Shown here in pieces: positions 7,896 to 15,521 of a stretch of DNA of 64,000 nt (position 1 is its first letter; each line of letters opens with the position of its first letter). The stretch comes from SIG603 sp964370775. Its GTDB lineage: Bacteria > Bacillota > Clostridia > Oscillospirales > Acutalibacteraceae. Under the pieces are notes generated by a model, which did no database searches, had not been told where the DNA came from, and worked only from the letters and a program-made list of their open reading frames with translations. The stretch covers positions 1-64,000 of the forward strand of contig CAYJKT010000009.1 in the NCBI GenBank assembly GCA_964370775.1, given 5' to 3'. The position numbers were made by a program, and so were the translations under genes.

Positions 7896-8420
7896 ATGGA
7901 AAAATATTTAGAAATTGGCAGATTTGTAGGTACACATGGAATCAAAGGCGAAGTTAAATTAGAAGTATGGGCAGATACACCTGAATTTATAAGAGGATTA
8001 AAAACTTTGTACTTTGAAGAGGGCAAAGTTAAAATAGACATAGAGAGCAAAAAGGTTCACAAAAATGTTGGCTTAGTAAAAATTAAAGGGATAGACACAC
8101 CAGAGCAAGGAGAAGCTTTAAGAGGAAAACTTGTATATATGGACAGAAGCGAAGTGCGTCTACCTAAAAACAGATTTTTTATAGCTGATTTAATTGGAAT
8201 TAAAGTATATGACGGAAATAACGAAAAGTATTACGGAGAGATTACCGAAGTGTTCCAAACAGGAGCTAATAATGTGTATAAAATAGAAAAAGACGGCAAG
8301 GAATATTTATTCCCAGCAGTTGACCACATGATAAAGAGTACAGATATAGAAAACAGTAGAATTGAAGTTCTACCGATAGCAGGTATTTTTGACGATGAGG
8401 GATACACAGATGAGAATTGA
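7896..8420 (+). CDS. rimM: Ribosome maturation factor RimM
   Basis: RimM binds ribosomal protein S19 and assists maturation of the 30S head. The 174-residue product has the N-terminal beta-barrel start EIGRFVGTHGIKGEVKLEV, a family hallmark, and the C-terminal PRC-barrel with FFIADLIGIKVY, YKIEKDGKEYLFPAV and a VLPIAGIFDDE ending. Length is normal. AGGTGAAAG precedes the ATG. Its last 11 bases overlap trmD, the usual Firmicutes partner, though rpsP and rplS are not adjacent here as they often are. Confidence 0.95.
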   Translation: MEKYLEIGRFVGTHGIKGEVKLEVWADTPEFIRGLKTLYFEEGKVKIDIESKKVHKNVGLVKIKGIDTPEQGEALRGKLVYMDRSEVRLPKNRFFIADLIGIKVYDGNNEKYYGEITEVFQTGANNVYKIEKDGKEYLFPAVDHMIKSTDIENSRIEVLPIAGIFDDEGYTDEN

Positions 8421-9135
8421 TATTATCACTCTTTTTCCTGAGACCATTGAGAATTTTTTAGACGAAAGTATAATTGGTAAAGCTAGAGGTAAGGGACATA
8501 TACAGATATGTACTCACCAACTTAGAGATTATGCGTTGAATAAACATTCAAAAGTTGACGATACTCCTTTTGGGGGAGGTAAAGGAATGCTTTTAATGCC
8601 TGAACCTATTGCGTGTTGCTTAGATAAACTCAGCGAACATTTAAGCACTAAACCACATATAATATATATGTCACCCAGAGGTAAAGTGTTAGACCAAGAC
8701 AAAGTGAAAAAATTGGCGAAACAAGAAAATATTTGTATAATATGTGGGCACTATGAGGGCATAGACGAAAGAATAATTGATACTTATGTAGACGAAGAAA
8801 TATCCATTGGTGATTTTGTGTTAACAGGAGGTGAGATGCCAGCGTTGATACTTACAGATGCAGTTAGCAGAATGGTTAAAGGCGTGTTGAGTGAAGATGT
8901 ATGTTTTGAAGAAGAGAGCCATTATAATATGTTGCTTGAACACCCACAATACACAAGACCAAGTGTTTGGAGAGGGAGGAGCGTGCCTAGTGTATTAACA
9001 GAGGGTAATCATGCGAAGATAGAAAAATGGAAAAGAGAAGAAGCAATAAAATGCACAAAAACCAATAGACCAAAGCTATATGACTTAGCTGTGACAAAAG
9101 GGTTTATTACTGAAAAAGAGAAAATAAAATCATAG
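8410..9135 (+). CDS. trmD: tRNA (guanine-N1)-methyltransferase TrmD
   Basis: TrmD methylates G37 of tRNAs that carry G36 using S-adenosylmethionine and prevents +1 frameshifting. The product is 241 residues from the ATG at 8410, chosen because the family begins MRIDIITLFPE and GAGGG lies 8 bases upstream; an in-frame ATG 21 bases earlier would add non-family residues. Trefoil-knot motifs are clear: CGHYEGIDERI, EEISIGDFVLTGGE and the active-site Asp-containing HPQYTRP region. It overlaps rimM by 11 bases, so the pair is coupled. Confidence 0.96.
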   Translation: MRIDIITLFPETIENFLDESIIGKARGKGHIQICTHQLRDYALNKHSKVDDTPFGGGKGMLLMPEPIACCLDKLSEHLSTKPHIIYMSPRGKVLDQDKVKKLAKQENICIICGHYEGIDERIIDTYVDEEISIGDFVLTGGEMPALILTDAVSRMVKGVLSEDVCFEEESHYNMLLEHPQYTRPSVWRGRSVPSVLTEGNHAKIEKWKREEAIKCTKTNRPKLYDLAVTKGFITEKEKIKS

Positions 9136-9311
9136 ATATATTGTTACAAAAATGTAAATAATTCTGCTTTTTTAGTTCTGTTCAATAAAAATGGAATTAT
9201 GTTAAGATAATGGAGTTATAAAATTTAATGAAAATTGTAGTGAATAGTAACAAATATATGTTATCTAATTGCACACCCCTAGTAAATGGAAACAAAAATA
9301 GGGATAAACGA

Positions 9312-9340
9312 TTGACTAAAAGAAAAAATCAATATATAAT
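9312..9340 (+). promoter_or_regulatory. Sigma-A promoter of the HPr gene
   Basis: TTGACT (9312-9317) and TATAAT (9335-9340) are separated by 17 bases, about 55 bases before the ATG. The rest of the 260-base interval after trmD shows no gene. Confidence 0.8.
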
Positions 9341-9394
9341 GAATGTAGTAACAAATAATTCAAATTTAGTTTAATTTTAACAGGAGTGAAATTT

Positions 9395-9658
9395 ATGTAC
9401 GATAAAGAAGTATTAGTTCAAAATCAGGTTGGTTTACATGCGAGACCTGCGACTTTCTTTATCCAAAAGGCAAATGAGTTTAAGTCATCTATTTGGGTAG
9501 AAAAAGAAGAGAGAAGAGTAAATGCAAAAAGTCTATTAGGGATTTTGTCATTAGGTATTGTTGGCGGTACTACAATTAAAATTATTGCTGACGGTTCTGA
9601 TGATAAAGAAGCAGTTGAAAGCTTAATTGAGCTTGTGAAATCTGGCTTTGCTGAGTAA
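9395..9658 (+). CDS. ptsH: HPr, phosphocarrier protein of the PTS
   Basis: HPr carries phosphate from enzyme I to PTS sugar-specific enzymes IIA and, when phosphorylated at Ser46, acts in Firmicutes carbon catabolite repression with CcpA. Using the ATG at 9395, His falls at residue 15 (VGLHARPAT) and Ser at residue 46 (AKSLLGILSLGI), exactly the family numbering. A GTG nine bases upstream overlaps the AGGAG site and is rejected. The 87-residue length is normal. It has its own promoter and terminator and sits before uvrC; in many Clostridia an HPr/Crh-type gene lies near uvrC-hprK-whiA, but hprK and whiA are not here. Both regulatory residues are present, so it can be a true HPr rather than Crh. 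Confidence 0.92.
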   Translation: MYDKEVLVQNQVGLHARPATFFIQKANEFKSSIWVEKEERRVNAKSLLGILSLGIVGGTTIKIIADGSDDKEAVESLIELVKSGFAE

Positions 9659-9676
9659 TTAATTTTAGTTCCTATT

Positions 9677-9743
9677 GGGGCTGTTTCGGTGAGTTTAAGT
9701 GTGATGTAAAATTTGCTTAAATTTTTCGAAACAGACCCTTTTT
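9677..9743 (+). terminator. Terminator after ptsH
   Basis: A 12-bp stem with one mismatch (GGGGCTGTTTCG / CGAAACAGACCC) is followed directly by TTTTT. It ends about 24 bases before uvrC, which therefore needs its own start signal or readthrough. Confidence 0.85.
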
Positions 9744-9766
9744 GCTTTTTATAGAATGGAGGAAGT

Positions 9767-11596
9767 ATGACAGAGCAAAATCCTAAATTAAAAACGCTTA
9801 GAGAAAAGGCAATGTCATTGCCTCTAGTACCTGGTGTATATATAATGAAAAACAGCAAAGGTGCAATTATATATATTGGAAAAGCAAAAGCTTTAAAAAA
9901 CAGAGTTAGCCAGTATTTTGGTTCTGACAGAAATTTAGGCGAAAAAGTCAGACAAATGGTAATTAGAGTTAATGACTTTGACTACATTATTACCGACAGC
10001 GAATACGAAGCGCTGGTATTAGAAAATAGTTTAATTAAACAAAATATGCCTAAGTATAATATCTTGCTTAAAGATGACAAAGGCTATTGTTATATAAGAA
10101 TTACAAATGACGCTTATCCAAGAATTAAAGAGGCTAAGCAGATATTAAAAGATGATTCAAAATATTTAGGTCCGTATATGAGTATATGGGCAGTGCAAAA
10201 TATAGTTGATGAGACATTAAAGATATTTAAACTGCCTGTGTGTAACAGAGTTTTTCCAAGAGATTTTAAAAAGTATAGACCATGCCTTAATTATTATATA
10301 AAGCAGTGTGATGCTCCGTGCAAAGGTAATATAGATAAAGATACGTACAATAAAACTATTAGAGAAGCTATAGATTTTATTAAATCAGGTGCGAGCGAGA
10401 GTGTTAAAAGATTAGAAGCTGAAATGAATGAAGAAGCAGAAAATCTGAACTTTGAAAAAGCTGCTAAACTAAGGGATAGAATAAACCTAATTAATCGTAT
10501 TAGAGAAAAGCAAAAAGTTGTAAAAAGTAGTGTTGCGTTTCAAGACGTAATTGCGACAGCACTTAATGAGGGTACGATTGCTATAACAATACTGAAATTC
10601 CAAAATAATTCACTGTCCGACAGGGAAGACCATATCTTGCAAAAAATGGGCTCAGTAGAAGAAACAGTAGACGAATTTTTGCTGAGATATTACGAAAACA
10701 GCATTATACCACCTAGGATTTGTGTTGAAAATCTGCCGAGTGATGTAGATAACTTAACTAGGTGGTTAAGTGAGAAAGCTCAGAAAAAAGTTGAGTTTTT
10801 TGTCCCTCAAAGAGGAGAACAACTAAAGTTACTTCAAATGTGTAAAGTTAACGCTAATGAGAAATTAGCAGAGGGTAAAAACACAACTGGTAGAGATATT
10901 TCTACACTTGATGAACTTGCTAATTTACTTGGATTAGAGGATACTCCTAACTATATAGAATCCTACGATATAAGTAATTTATCTGGCGGCGAAAATGTTG
11001 GAGGTATGGTTGTGTTTGAGAACGCAAGACCTCTAAAAAAAGCATATAGAAAGTTTAAGATTAAGACTATTATCGGTCAAGACGACTACGGTTCAATGTC
11101 AGAGGTAATCACAAGGCGTTTTAAAGAATATGAACTGCATAAGGAAACAGGAGAGGGTTTTGGCAGATTGCCCGATTTAATCCTGCTTGACGGTGGTAAA
11201 GGTCATGTTAGTACGATAGCTCCTTTAATAGAAAGATACGGTATACCAGTTTTTGGTATGGTGAAAGACGACAAACACAAAACAAGAGCAATAACAGGTA
11301 ATGGGGGAGAGGTAGAAATTCAATCTACAAGACGAGCTTTTACCCTAATATCGAATATTCAAGAGGAAGTTCACAGATATGCAATTTCATATCACAGGAG
11401 TTTAAGGAAGAAGTCTAACCTTAGTTCTTCTTTATTAGAAATTGACGGTGTGGGAAAAGAGAGAGCGAAAGCATTGCTTGCTCACTTTAAAACGATAAAG
11501 AATATTAAGAATGCAAGTGTAGAAGAATTGTTAAATGTTAGTAAAATGACTGAAAAAGTTGCCAAAAACATAGTAAACTACTTTGAAAATGTATAA
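9767..11596 (+). CDS. uvrC: Excinuclease ABC subunit C
   Basis: UvrC makes both incisions around bulky DNA lesions during nucleotide excision repair, after recruitment by UvrB. The 609-residue product shows the GIY-YIG nuclease (GVYIMKN...IIYIGKAKALKNRVSQYF, about residues 24-55), a Cys-rich segment (PVCNRVF, YRPCLNYYIKQCDAPC) typical of iron-sulfur-containing UvrC, the UVR motif that contacts UvrB (NLNFEKAAKLRDRINLI, about 227-243), the RNase H-like second nuclease (YDISNLSGG, LILLDGGKGH) and C-terminal helix-hairpin-helix repeats (IDGVGKERAKALL). GGAGG precedes the ATG. It heads a group with rsmD and coaD. Confidence 0.97.
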   Translation: MTEQNPKLKTLREKAMSLPLVPGVYIMKNSKGAIIYIGKAKALKNRVSQYFGSDRNLGEKVRQMVIRVNDFDYIITDSEYEALVLENSLIKQNMPKYNILLKDDKGYCYIRITNDAYPRIKEAKQILKDDSKYLGPYMSIWAVQNIVDETLKIFKLPVCNRVFPRDFKKYRPCLNYYIKQCDAPCKGNIDKDTYNKTIREAIDFIKSGASESVKRLEAEMNEEAENLNFEKAAKLRDRINLINRIREKQKVVKSSVAFQDVIATALNEGTIAITILKFQNNSLSDREDHILQKMGSVEETVDEFLLRYYENSIIPPRICVENLPSDVDNLTRWLSEKAQKKVEFFVPQRGEQLKLLQMCKVNANEKLAEGKNTTGRDISTLDELANLLGLEDTPNYIESYDISNLSGGENVGGMVVFENARPLKKAYRKFKIKTIIGQDDYGSMSEVITRRFKEYELHKETGEGFGRLPDLILLDGGKGHVSTIAPLIERYGIPVFGMVKDDKHKTRAITGNGGEVEIQSTRRAFTLISNIQEEVHRYAISYHRSLRKKSNLSSSLLEIDGVGKERAKALLAHFKTIKNIKNASVEELLNVSKMTEKVAKNIVNYFENV

Positions 11597-11668
11597 AATA
11601 GTAAAAAATGGTTGACATTTAATTCATTTAATGTGATAATAACATTTGATAAAGTGGGTATTTTGTAT

Positions 11669-12202
11669 ATGAGAGTTATATCTGGCGAAAAACGCGGAAC
11701 AAAATTAATAAGCGATGAAGGATTGAATACACGTCCTACTACTGATAGAGTAAAAGAATGTGTTTTTAATATATTGCAATTTGATATTTATGGTAAGATT
11801 TTTCTAGATTTATTTGCCGGTAGCGGTCAAATGGGTATAGAAGCTGTGAGTAGAGGTGCTGGCATGGCTGTTATGACTGACAGTTATCCAAAGGCGTTTG
11901 ACATTTGCAGTAAAAACATAAAAACAGTTAAGTATGAAAACAAAGTTAAGCTTTATAAGCTTGATGCAATAAATTTTGTTAAAAGTACTGATATAGTTTT
12001 TGATGTAGCGTACATTGACCCTCCTTATGGAGATGGTCAGTTAGAGGAAGTTTTACCATTGCTTACACAGAAGATGTCAGAAAATTCTGTGATTATGTGT
12101 GAACATTCAGTTGAGCAAAAGGTTGCTGAAAGTATAAATGATTTCAAAATGCAAAAGCAATATAAGTATGGGAAAATAATGCTTACAGTTTATAGAAATT
12201 AA
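11669..12202 (+). CDS. rsmD: 16S rRNA (guanine(966)-N2)-methyltransferase RsmD
   Basis: RsmD methylates G966 of 16S rRNA in the assembled small subunit. The 177-residue product from the ATG at 11669 begins MRVISGEKRGTKL, the usual start; upstream in-frame ATG would add 19 unrelated residues. SAM-binding motif I FLDLFAGSGQMGIEAVSRGA (shortened: DLFAGSGQMGIEA) and the catalytic DPPYGDG are present. GTGGG lies about 11 bases before the start. The gene is followed by coaD, a pairing conserved across Firmicutes. Confidence 0.93.
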   Translation: MRVISGEKRGTKLISDEGLNTRPTTDRVKECVFNILQFDIYGKIFLDLFAGSGQMGIEAVSRGAGMAVMTDSYPKAFDICSKNIKTVKYENKVKLYKLDAINFVKSTDIVFDVAYIDPPYGDGQLEEVLPLLTQKMSENSVIMCEHSVEQKVAESINDFKMQKQYKYGKIMLTVYRN

Positions 12203-12226
12203 GTAAATGAAAAGGTAGAATAAATT

Positions 12227-12718
12227 ATGAAAGTTGCTATCTGCCCAGGAAGCTTTGATCCAGTTACAAAAGGACACTTAGACATAATATCTAGAGCATG
12301 TAAAACATTTGATAAAGTTATCGTGGCTGTTGCGAAAAACCCAGGTAAAAACCCTATTTTTTCTGTTGAGGAAAGAGTAGAGCTTTTACAAAAGGTGATA
12401 GAACATGAAAACTTGAATGCAGAAGTTAGCATTGTTGAGGGATTATTGGCAGAATATGTAAAACAACATAACGCTAATGTAATTATTAAAGGCTTAAGAG
12501 CTATGACGGACTTTGAATATGAGTTCCAAATGGCGCTTGCTAATAAAAAACTCAACCCTGAACTAGAAACCATGTTTTTTGCAACAAGTTCAGAAAATAT
12601 GTTTTTAAGCTCAGGCCTAATAAAACAGATTGCTGGTTTTGGCGGTGATATTGCGGATTTTGTACCGCAGTGTATTCTAGATAATATTAAAAAAAGATTA
12701 TGCGAGGGAGATGAATAG
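12227..12718 (+). CDS. coaD: Phosphopantetheine adenylyltransferase
   Basis: CoaD transfers AMP from ATP to 4'-phosphopantetheine, the penultimate step of coenzyme A synthesis. The 163-residue product has the nucleotidyltransferase motif CPGSFDPVTKGHLDII (T/HxGH) at residues 5-20, the substrate-binding KGLRAMTDFEYEFQMALAN, and the C-terminal SSENMFLSSGLIKQIA (the ISSTxVR-like motif, here SSGLIKQ). Length is standard. AAAGG lies upstream of the ATG. Its end overlaps the RBS region of the next gene. Confidence 0.96.
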   Translation: MKVAICPGSFDPVTKGHLDIISRACKTFDKVIVAVAKNPGKNPIFSVEERVELLQKVIEHENLNAEVSIVEGLLAEYVKQHNANVIIKGLRAMTDFEYEFQMALANKKLNPELETMFFATSSENMFLSSGLIKQIAGFGGDIADFVPQCILDNIKKRLCEGDE

Positions 12719-12719
12719 A

Positions 12720-13193
12720 ATGAATAATCAAGCTACTATAGAGGATTTATTGGACGAATTAGATGACGTTATCGAGAGAGGTTGGTCTATCCCAATGTCT
12801 GGCGGAAAAATATTTGTTGATGGTGAGGACGCAAGACAAATATTAGATGATATTCGTGAAACTATTCCTAAAGAAATAAGAGAAGCTAGAGATTTAGTTG
12901 TGCAAAGAGAGCAAATTTTAGCAGAGGCACAACGTGATGCAGACACAATTATCAGAGTTGCTGAGGAAAAAGCTCGTAACATTATTAATCAAGATGAATT
13001 AGTTAGACAAGCTCAAGCAAAAGCAAATGATTTAATCATGCAAGGGCAAGCTAAATTCAAAGAGATGAGAAAAGCTTCTAACGATTATGTTGATGATATT
13101 ATGAGAAGAGCAGACGAGAGTGTTTCTGATACTTTAGCAGAGCTTAGAAAAACTCGCCAAAATATCAAGGCTGCTCAAAAAACAAATATATAA
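12720..13193 (+). CDS. Coiled-coil (F0F1-b-like) hypothetical protein linked to coaD
   Basis: The 157-residue product is soluble, highly charged and predicted to form a long coiled coil from about residue 45 to the end (EAQRDADTIIRVAEEKARN, QAQAKANDLIMQGQAKF). Such proteins follow coaD in many Clostridia and are often annotated as ATPase-like because of similarity to the ATP synthase b subunit; their role is unknown. The ATG at 12720 is chosen over the one at 12711 because GAGGGA (12704-12709) is then 10 bases away. The gene starts one base after the coaD stop. There is no membrane segment, which argues against a real ATP synthase subunit. Confidence 0.75.
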   Translation: MNNQATIEDLLDELDDVIERGWSIPMSGGKIFVDGEDARQILDDIRETIPKEIREARDLVVQREQILAEAQRDADTIIRVAEEKARNIINQDELVRQAQAKANDLIMQGQAKFKEMRKASNDYVDDIMRRADESVSDTLAELRKTRQNIKAAQKTNI

Positions 13194-13309
13194 AGTCAAC
13201 AAATTGATTTAGGGATTTTCCCCCACCACTATTTTGTATGTATTTTTGATAGTAATTTCGTCAAATTGCCATAATTTTACATATAATTATAGTTAGATTT
13301 AAACATTAG

Positions 13310-13341
13310 CGGTACTACTATATATGGTAGTACCGTATTTT
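13310..13341 (+). terminator. Terminator before the dcw cluster
   Basis: A 9-bp perfect stem (CGGTACTAC / GTAGTACCG) with an 8-base loop is followed by TATTTTTATA. It lies about 115 bases after the coiled-coil gene and ends the uvrC group. The remaining sequence of the 339-base interval holds the mraZ promoter and GTGG motifs described separately. Confidence 0.75.
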
Positions 13342-13408
13342 TATACCCTCAAACCATTGTGATACAGTATAAAATATTAGTTCAATAAAAATTTAGTTAG
13401 ATTTACTC

Positions 13409-13437
13409 TTGCAAAATTTGCTTATATGCTTTATAAT
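13409..13437 (+). promoter_or_regulatory. Sigma-A promoter of the dcw cluster
   Basis: TTGCAA (13409-13414) and TATAAT (13432-13437) are separated by 17 bases. The mraZ ATG lies about 95 bases downstream, leaving room for MraZ operator repeats. Confidence 0.75.
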
Positions 13438-13448
13438 TGTATCATTGA

Positions 13449-13503
13449 GTGGAGAATTGTGCGTATAAGTGGCAAAAAATGTGTCACAAACCCTAAATAG
13501 TGG
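13449..13503. promoter_or_regulatory. Possible MraZ-binding GTGG repeats
   Basis: GTGG occurs at 13449-13452, 13469-13472 and 13500-13503, each preceded by A (AGTGG), with a weaker ATGTG at 13479. MraZ in other bacteria binds short G-rich direct repeats in this position. The 20- and 31-base spacings are close to whole helical turns. The assignment is weak because the repeats are short. Confidence 0.3.
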
Positions 13504-13532
13504 GGGCGTATGGTTTGAGGAAAGGGGAAATC

Positions 13533-13958
13533 ATGTTCAACGGCGAGTATCAACACAATATGGATTTGAAGGGTAGAGTAACTATACCCTCTAAATTTCG
13601 TGACGATTTAGGCGAAAAATTCCATGTTTGTAAAGGTTACGATAGCTGTTTAGTGATTTATTCTTCTGCTGAATGGGAAAAGTTTGTTGAAAAATTAATA
13701 AACAAACCTAGTGTAGTTGCAAAACAAGCCAAACGTTATTTCCTAGCTTCTGCTGTTGATGTTGAACCTGATAAACAAGGTAGAATTTTAATTCCACAAC
13801 ATTTAAGAGAATTTGCAGGAATTGAAAAAGAGTTAGTAATTATAGGTGTTGGTGACACTGCAGAGATTTGGAATGTTGATGCATGGCGTGCATTTAATGA
13901 TAATATTACGATTGAAGAAATTGAGCGTATGATGATGGGAGAGATGGATAAACAATGA
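13533..13958 (+). CDS. mraZ: Transcriptional regulator MraZ
   Basis: MraZ is the DNA-binding repressor of the dcw cluster. The 141-residue product from ATG 13533 has the two SpoVT/AbrB-like halves: MFNGEYQHNMDLKGRVTIPSKFR (split: GEYQHNMDLKGR, IPSKFR) at the N-terminus and VEPDKQGRILIPQHLREFA in the second half. AAGGGG lies 5-6 bases upstream of the chosen ATG; an earlier in-frame ATG at 13500 lacks a family-like N-terminus. The stop overlaps the rsmH start as ATGA. It leads the cluster, as in most bacteria. Confidence 0.94.
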   Translation: MFNGEYQHNMDLKGRVTIPSKFRDDLGEKFHVCKGYDSCLVIYSSAEWEKFVEKLINKPSVVAKQAKRYFLASAVDVEPDKQGRILIPQHLREFAGIEKELVIIGVGDTAEIWNVDAWRAFNDNITIEEIERMMMGEMDKQ

Positions 13959-14881
13959 TATTTGTACATATCCCAGTTCTATTTAATGAAACAATAGACA
14001 GTTTAAATATAAAAGAAGATGGAATATATATAGATGGTACAGCAGGTGGTGCTGGGCACTCAAAAGCAATAGCAGAGAAAATTACAACAGGTAGACTGCT
14101 ATCTATTGACCAAGACCCAGACGCTGTAAAAGTTGCAAGCGAAAGATTGCTTCCGTTTAGTCATGCAAAAGTAGTTCGTGGCAATTTTTCTGATATGACA
14201 AAAATTGCACACGAAAATGATATAATTAAAGTAGATGGTATACTTTTGGATATAGGTGTATCATCTTATCAACTTGATAACGAGAGCAGAGGTTTTTCGT
14301 ATCATTCAGATGCTCCACTCGATATGAGAATGAGCCAAACTGGCATGAGTGCCGAAGATGTGGTTAACGACTATACATGGCAAGAATTAGCTAGAATAAT
14401 CAGCCAGTATGGTGAGGATAAAAACGCTGTAAGAATTGCAAAATCTATTGTAAATGCAAGAGAAGAAAAAAGAATTGAGACAACAGTAGAGCTAGCAGAG
14501 ATTATCAAAGACGGCTTACCCTACGCTGTTAAACGTAAAGAGGGACACCCAGCTAGAAAAGCTTTTCAAGCTATAAGAATTGAAGTTAACGGAGAGTTAG
14601 AGAAGTTAAAACTTGCTTTGACAGATGCATTTGAATTACTAAATGTAGGTGGACGTTTAAGCGTGATAACTTTTCACTCTTTAGAAGATAGAATTGTTAA
14701 AGACCAAATGAAAAACTGGTGTATAGGCTGTACATGCCCTAAAGATTTCCCAGTATGTATATGTGGGAAGACACCAAAAGGTAAAATTATATACAAAAAA
14801 GGCTTAACTGCAAGCGAAGAAGAACTTGAAAGAAACCCAAGAGCACGTAGTGCGAGGTTAAGAGTAATAGAAAAACTGTAA
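13955..14881 (+). CDS. rsmH: 16S rRNA (cytosine(1402)-N4)-methyltransferase RsmH
   Basis: RsmH (MraW) methylates C1402 in the decoding centre of 16S rRNA. The 308-residue product opens with HIPVLFNETIDSL and YIDGTAGGAGHSKAI (SAM motif I), then ILLDIGVSSYQLD, RGFSYHSDAPLDMRM and the C-terminal SLEDRIVKDQMKN and RNPRARSARLRV, all typical. A Cys cluster CIGCTCPKDFPVCICG near residues 251-266 is a common zinc-like insertion in Firmicutes members. ATGA overlap with mraZ implies coupling. Confidence 0.96.
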   Translation: MIFVHIPVLFNETIDSLNIKEDGIYIDGTAGGAGHSKAIAEKITTGRLLSIDQDPDAVKVASERLLPFSHAKVVRGNFSDMTKIAHENDIIKVDGILLDIGVSSYQLDNESRGFSYHSDAPLDMRMSQTGMSAEDVVNDYTWQELARIISQYGEDKNAVRIAKSIVNAREEKRIETTVELAEIIKDGLPYAVKRKEGHPARKAFQAIRIEVNGELEKLKLALTDAFELLNVGGRLSVITFHSLEDRIVKDQMKNWCIGCTCPKDFPVCICGKTPKGKIIYKKGLTASEEELERNPRARSARLRVIEKL

Positions 14882-14901
14882 TTTAGAAAGGATGAATTCG
14901 T

Positions 14902-15381
14902 ATGAGAAGGAATTATTCTAATTTTGATGGAAATGCAGCTAGGAATATAGAACCTAGAAGAATAGAACGCAAGAAGAATAATATAACAAGACTTACACAA
15001 AAACAGCTTAAAGAAGCAAGAGAAGAAAAACGCAAACCACATAAGTTAGGTTTTAAACAAATAAGCCTAGCTATAGTTTTTGTTATGGCAGCGATATCCG
15101 TACAAGGGTGGGCGTCACTAACAGAAATTACACTTGAGACAACAGAAATTAGCAACACATTAGAAGAATTGCAAGGTGAGCAAATTCAATTAGAAATGAT
15201 ATTAACTGAAGATATGGAATCTGTTAATATCAAAGAATATGCTAAAAACAGACTAGACATGGCTGCTGTTTTACCTCATGAAGTTACATATATAGAGATG
15301 GAAAACAGAGACCAAGGAACTGTGTATAATCAAAGTTCAGAAAACTTATTTGAAAAATTCTTGGCTTTTTTAGGATTTTAG
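14902..15381 (+). CDS. ftsL: Cell division protein FtsL
   Basis: FtsL is a bitopic membrane protein of the divisome that bridges DivIB and DivIC. The 159-residue product has a long basic cytoplasmic N-terminus (about 50 residues), one membrane segment (about 53-70, SLAIVFVMAAISVQGWA) and an extracytoplasmic coiled coil (LEELQGEQIQLEMILTE). Primary sequence conservation in this family is low, so the call rests on topology and its invariant place between rsmH and the class B PBP gene. AAAGGATG precedes the ATG. Confidence 0.8.
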   Translation: MRRNYSNFDGNAARNIEPRRIERKKNNITRLTQKQLKEAREEKRKPHKLGFKQISLAIVFVMAAISVQGWASLTEITLETTEISNTLEELQGEQIQLEMILTEDMESVNIKEYAKNRLDMAAVLPHEVTYIEMENRDQGTVYNQSSENLFEKFLAFLGF

Positions 15382-15521
15382 TGTATAATGATAAGAATAC
15401 TCTCAGCAATCTAGTGCAGAGTAATAAAGTATAAGTTAAAAGAATACATTTATAATGACGGTATAGAACTTTATTTTTTTATAAACCGTAGAATGAATAT
15501 GCTTTTTGAAAGGATGGATTT

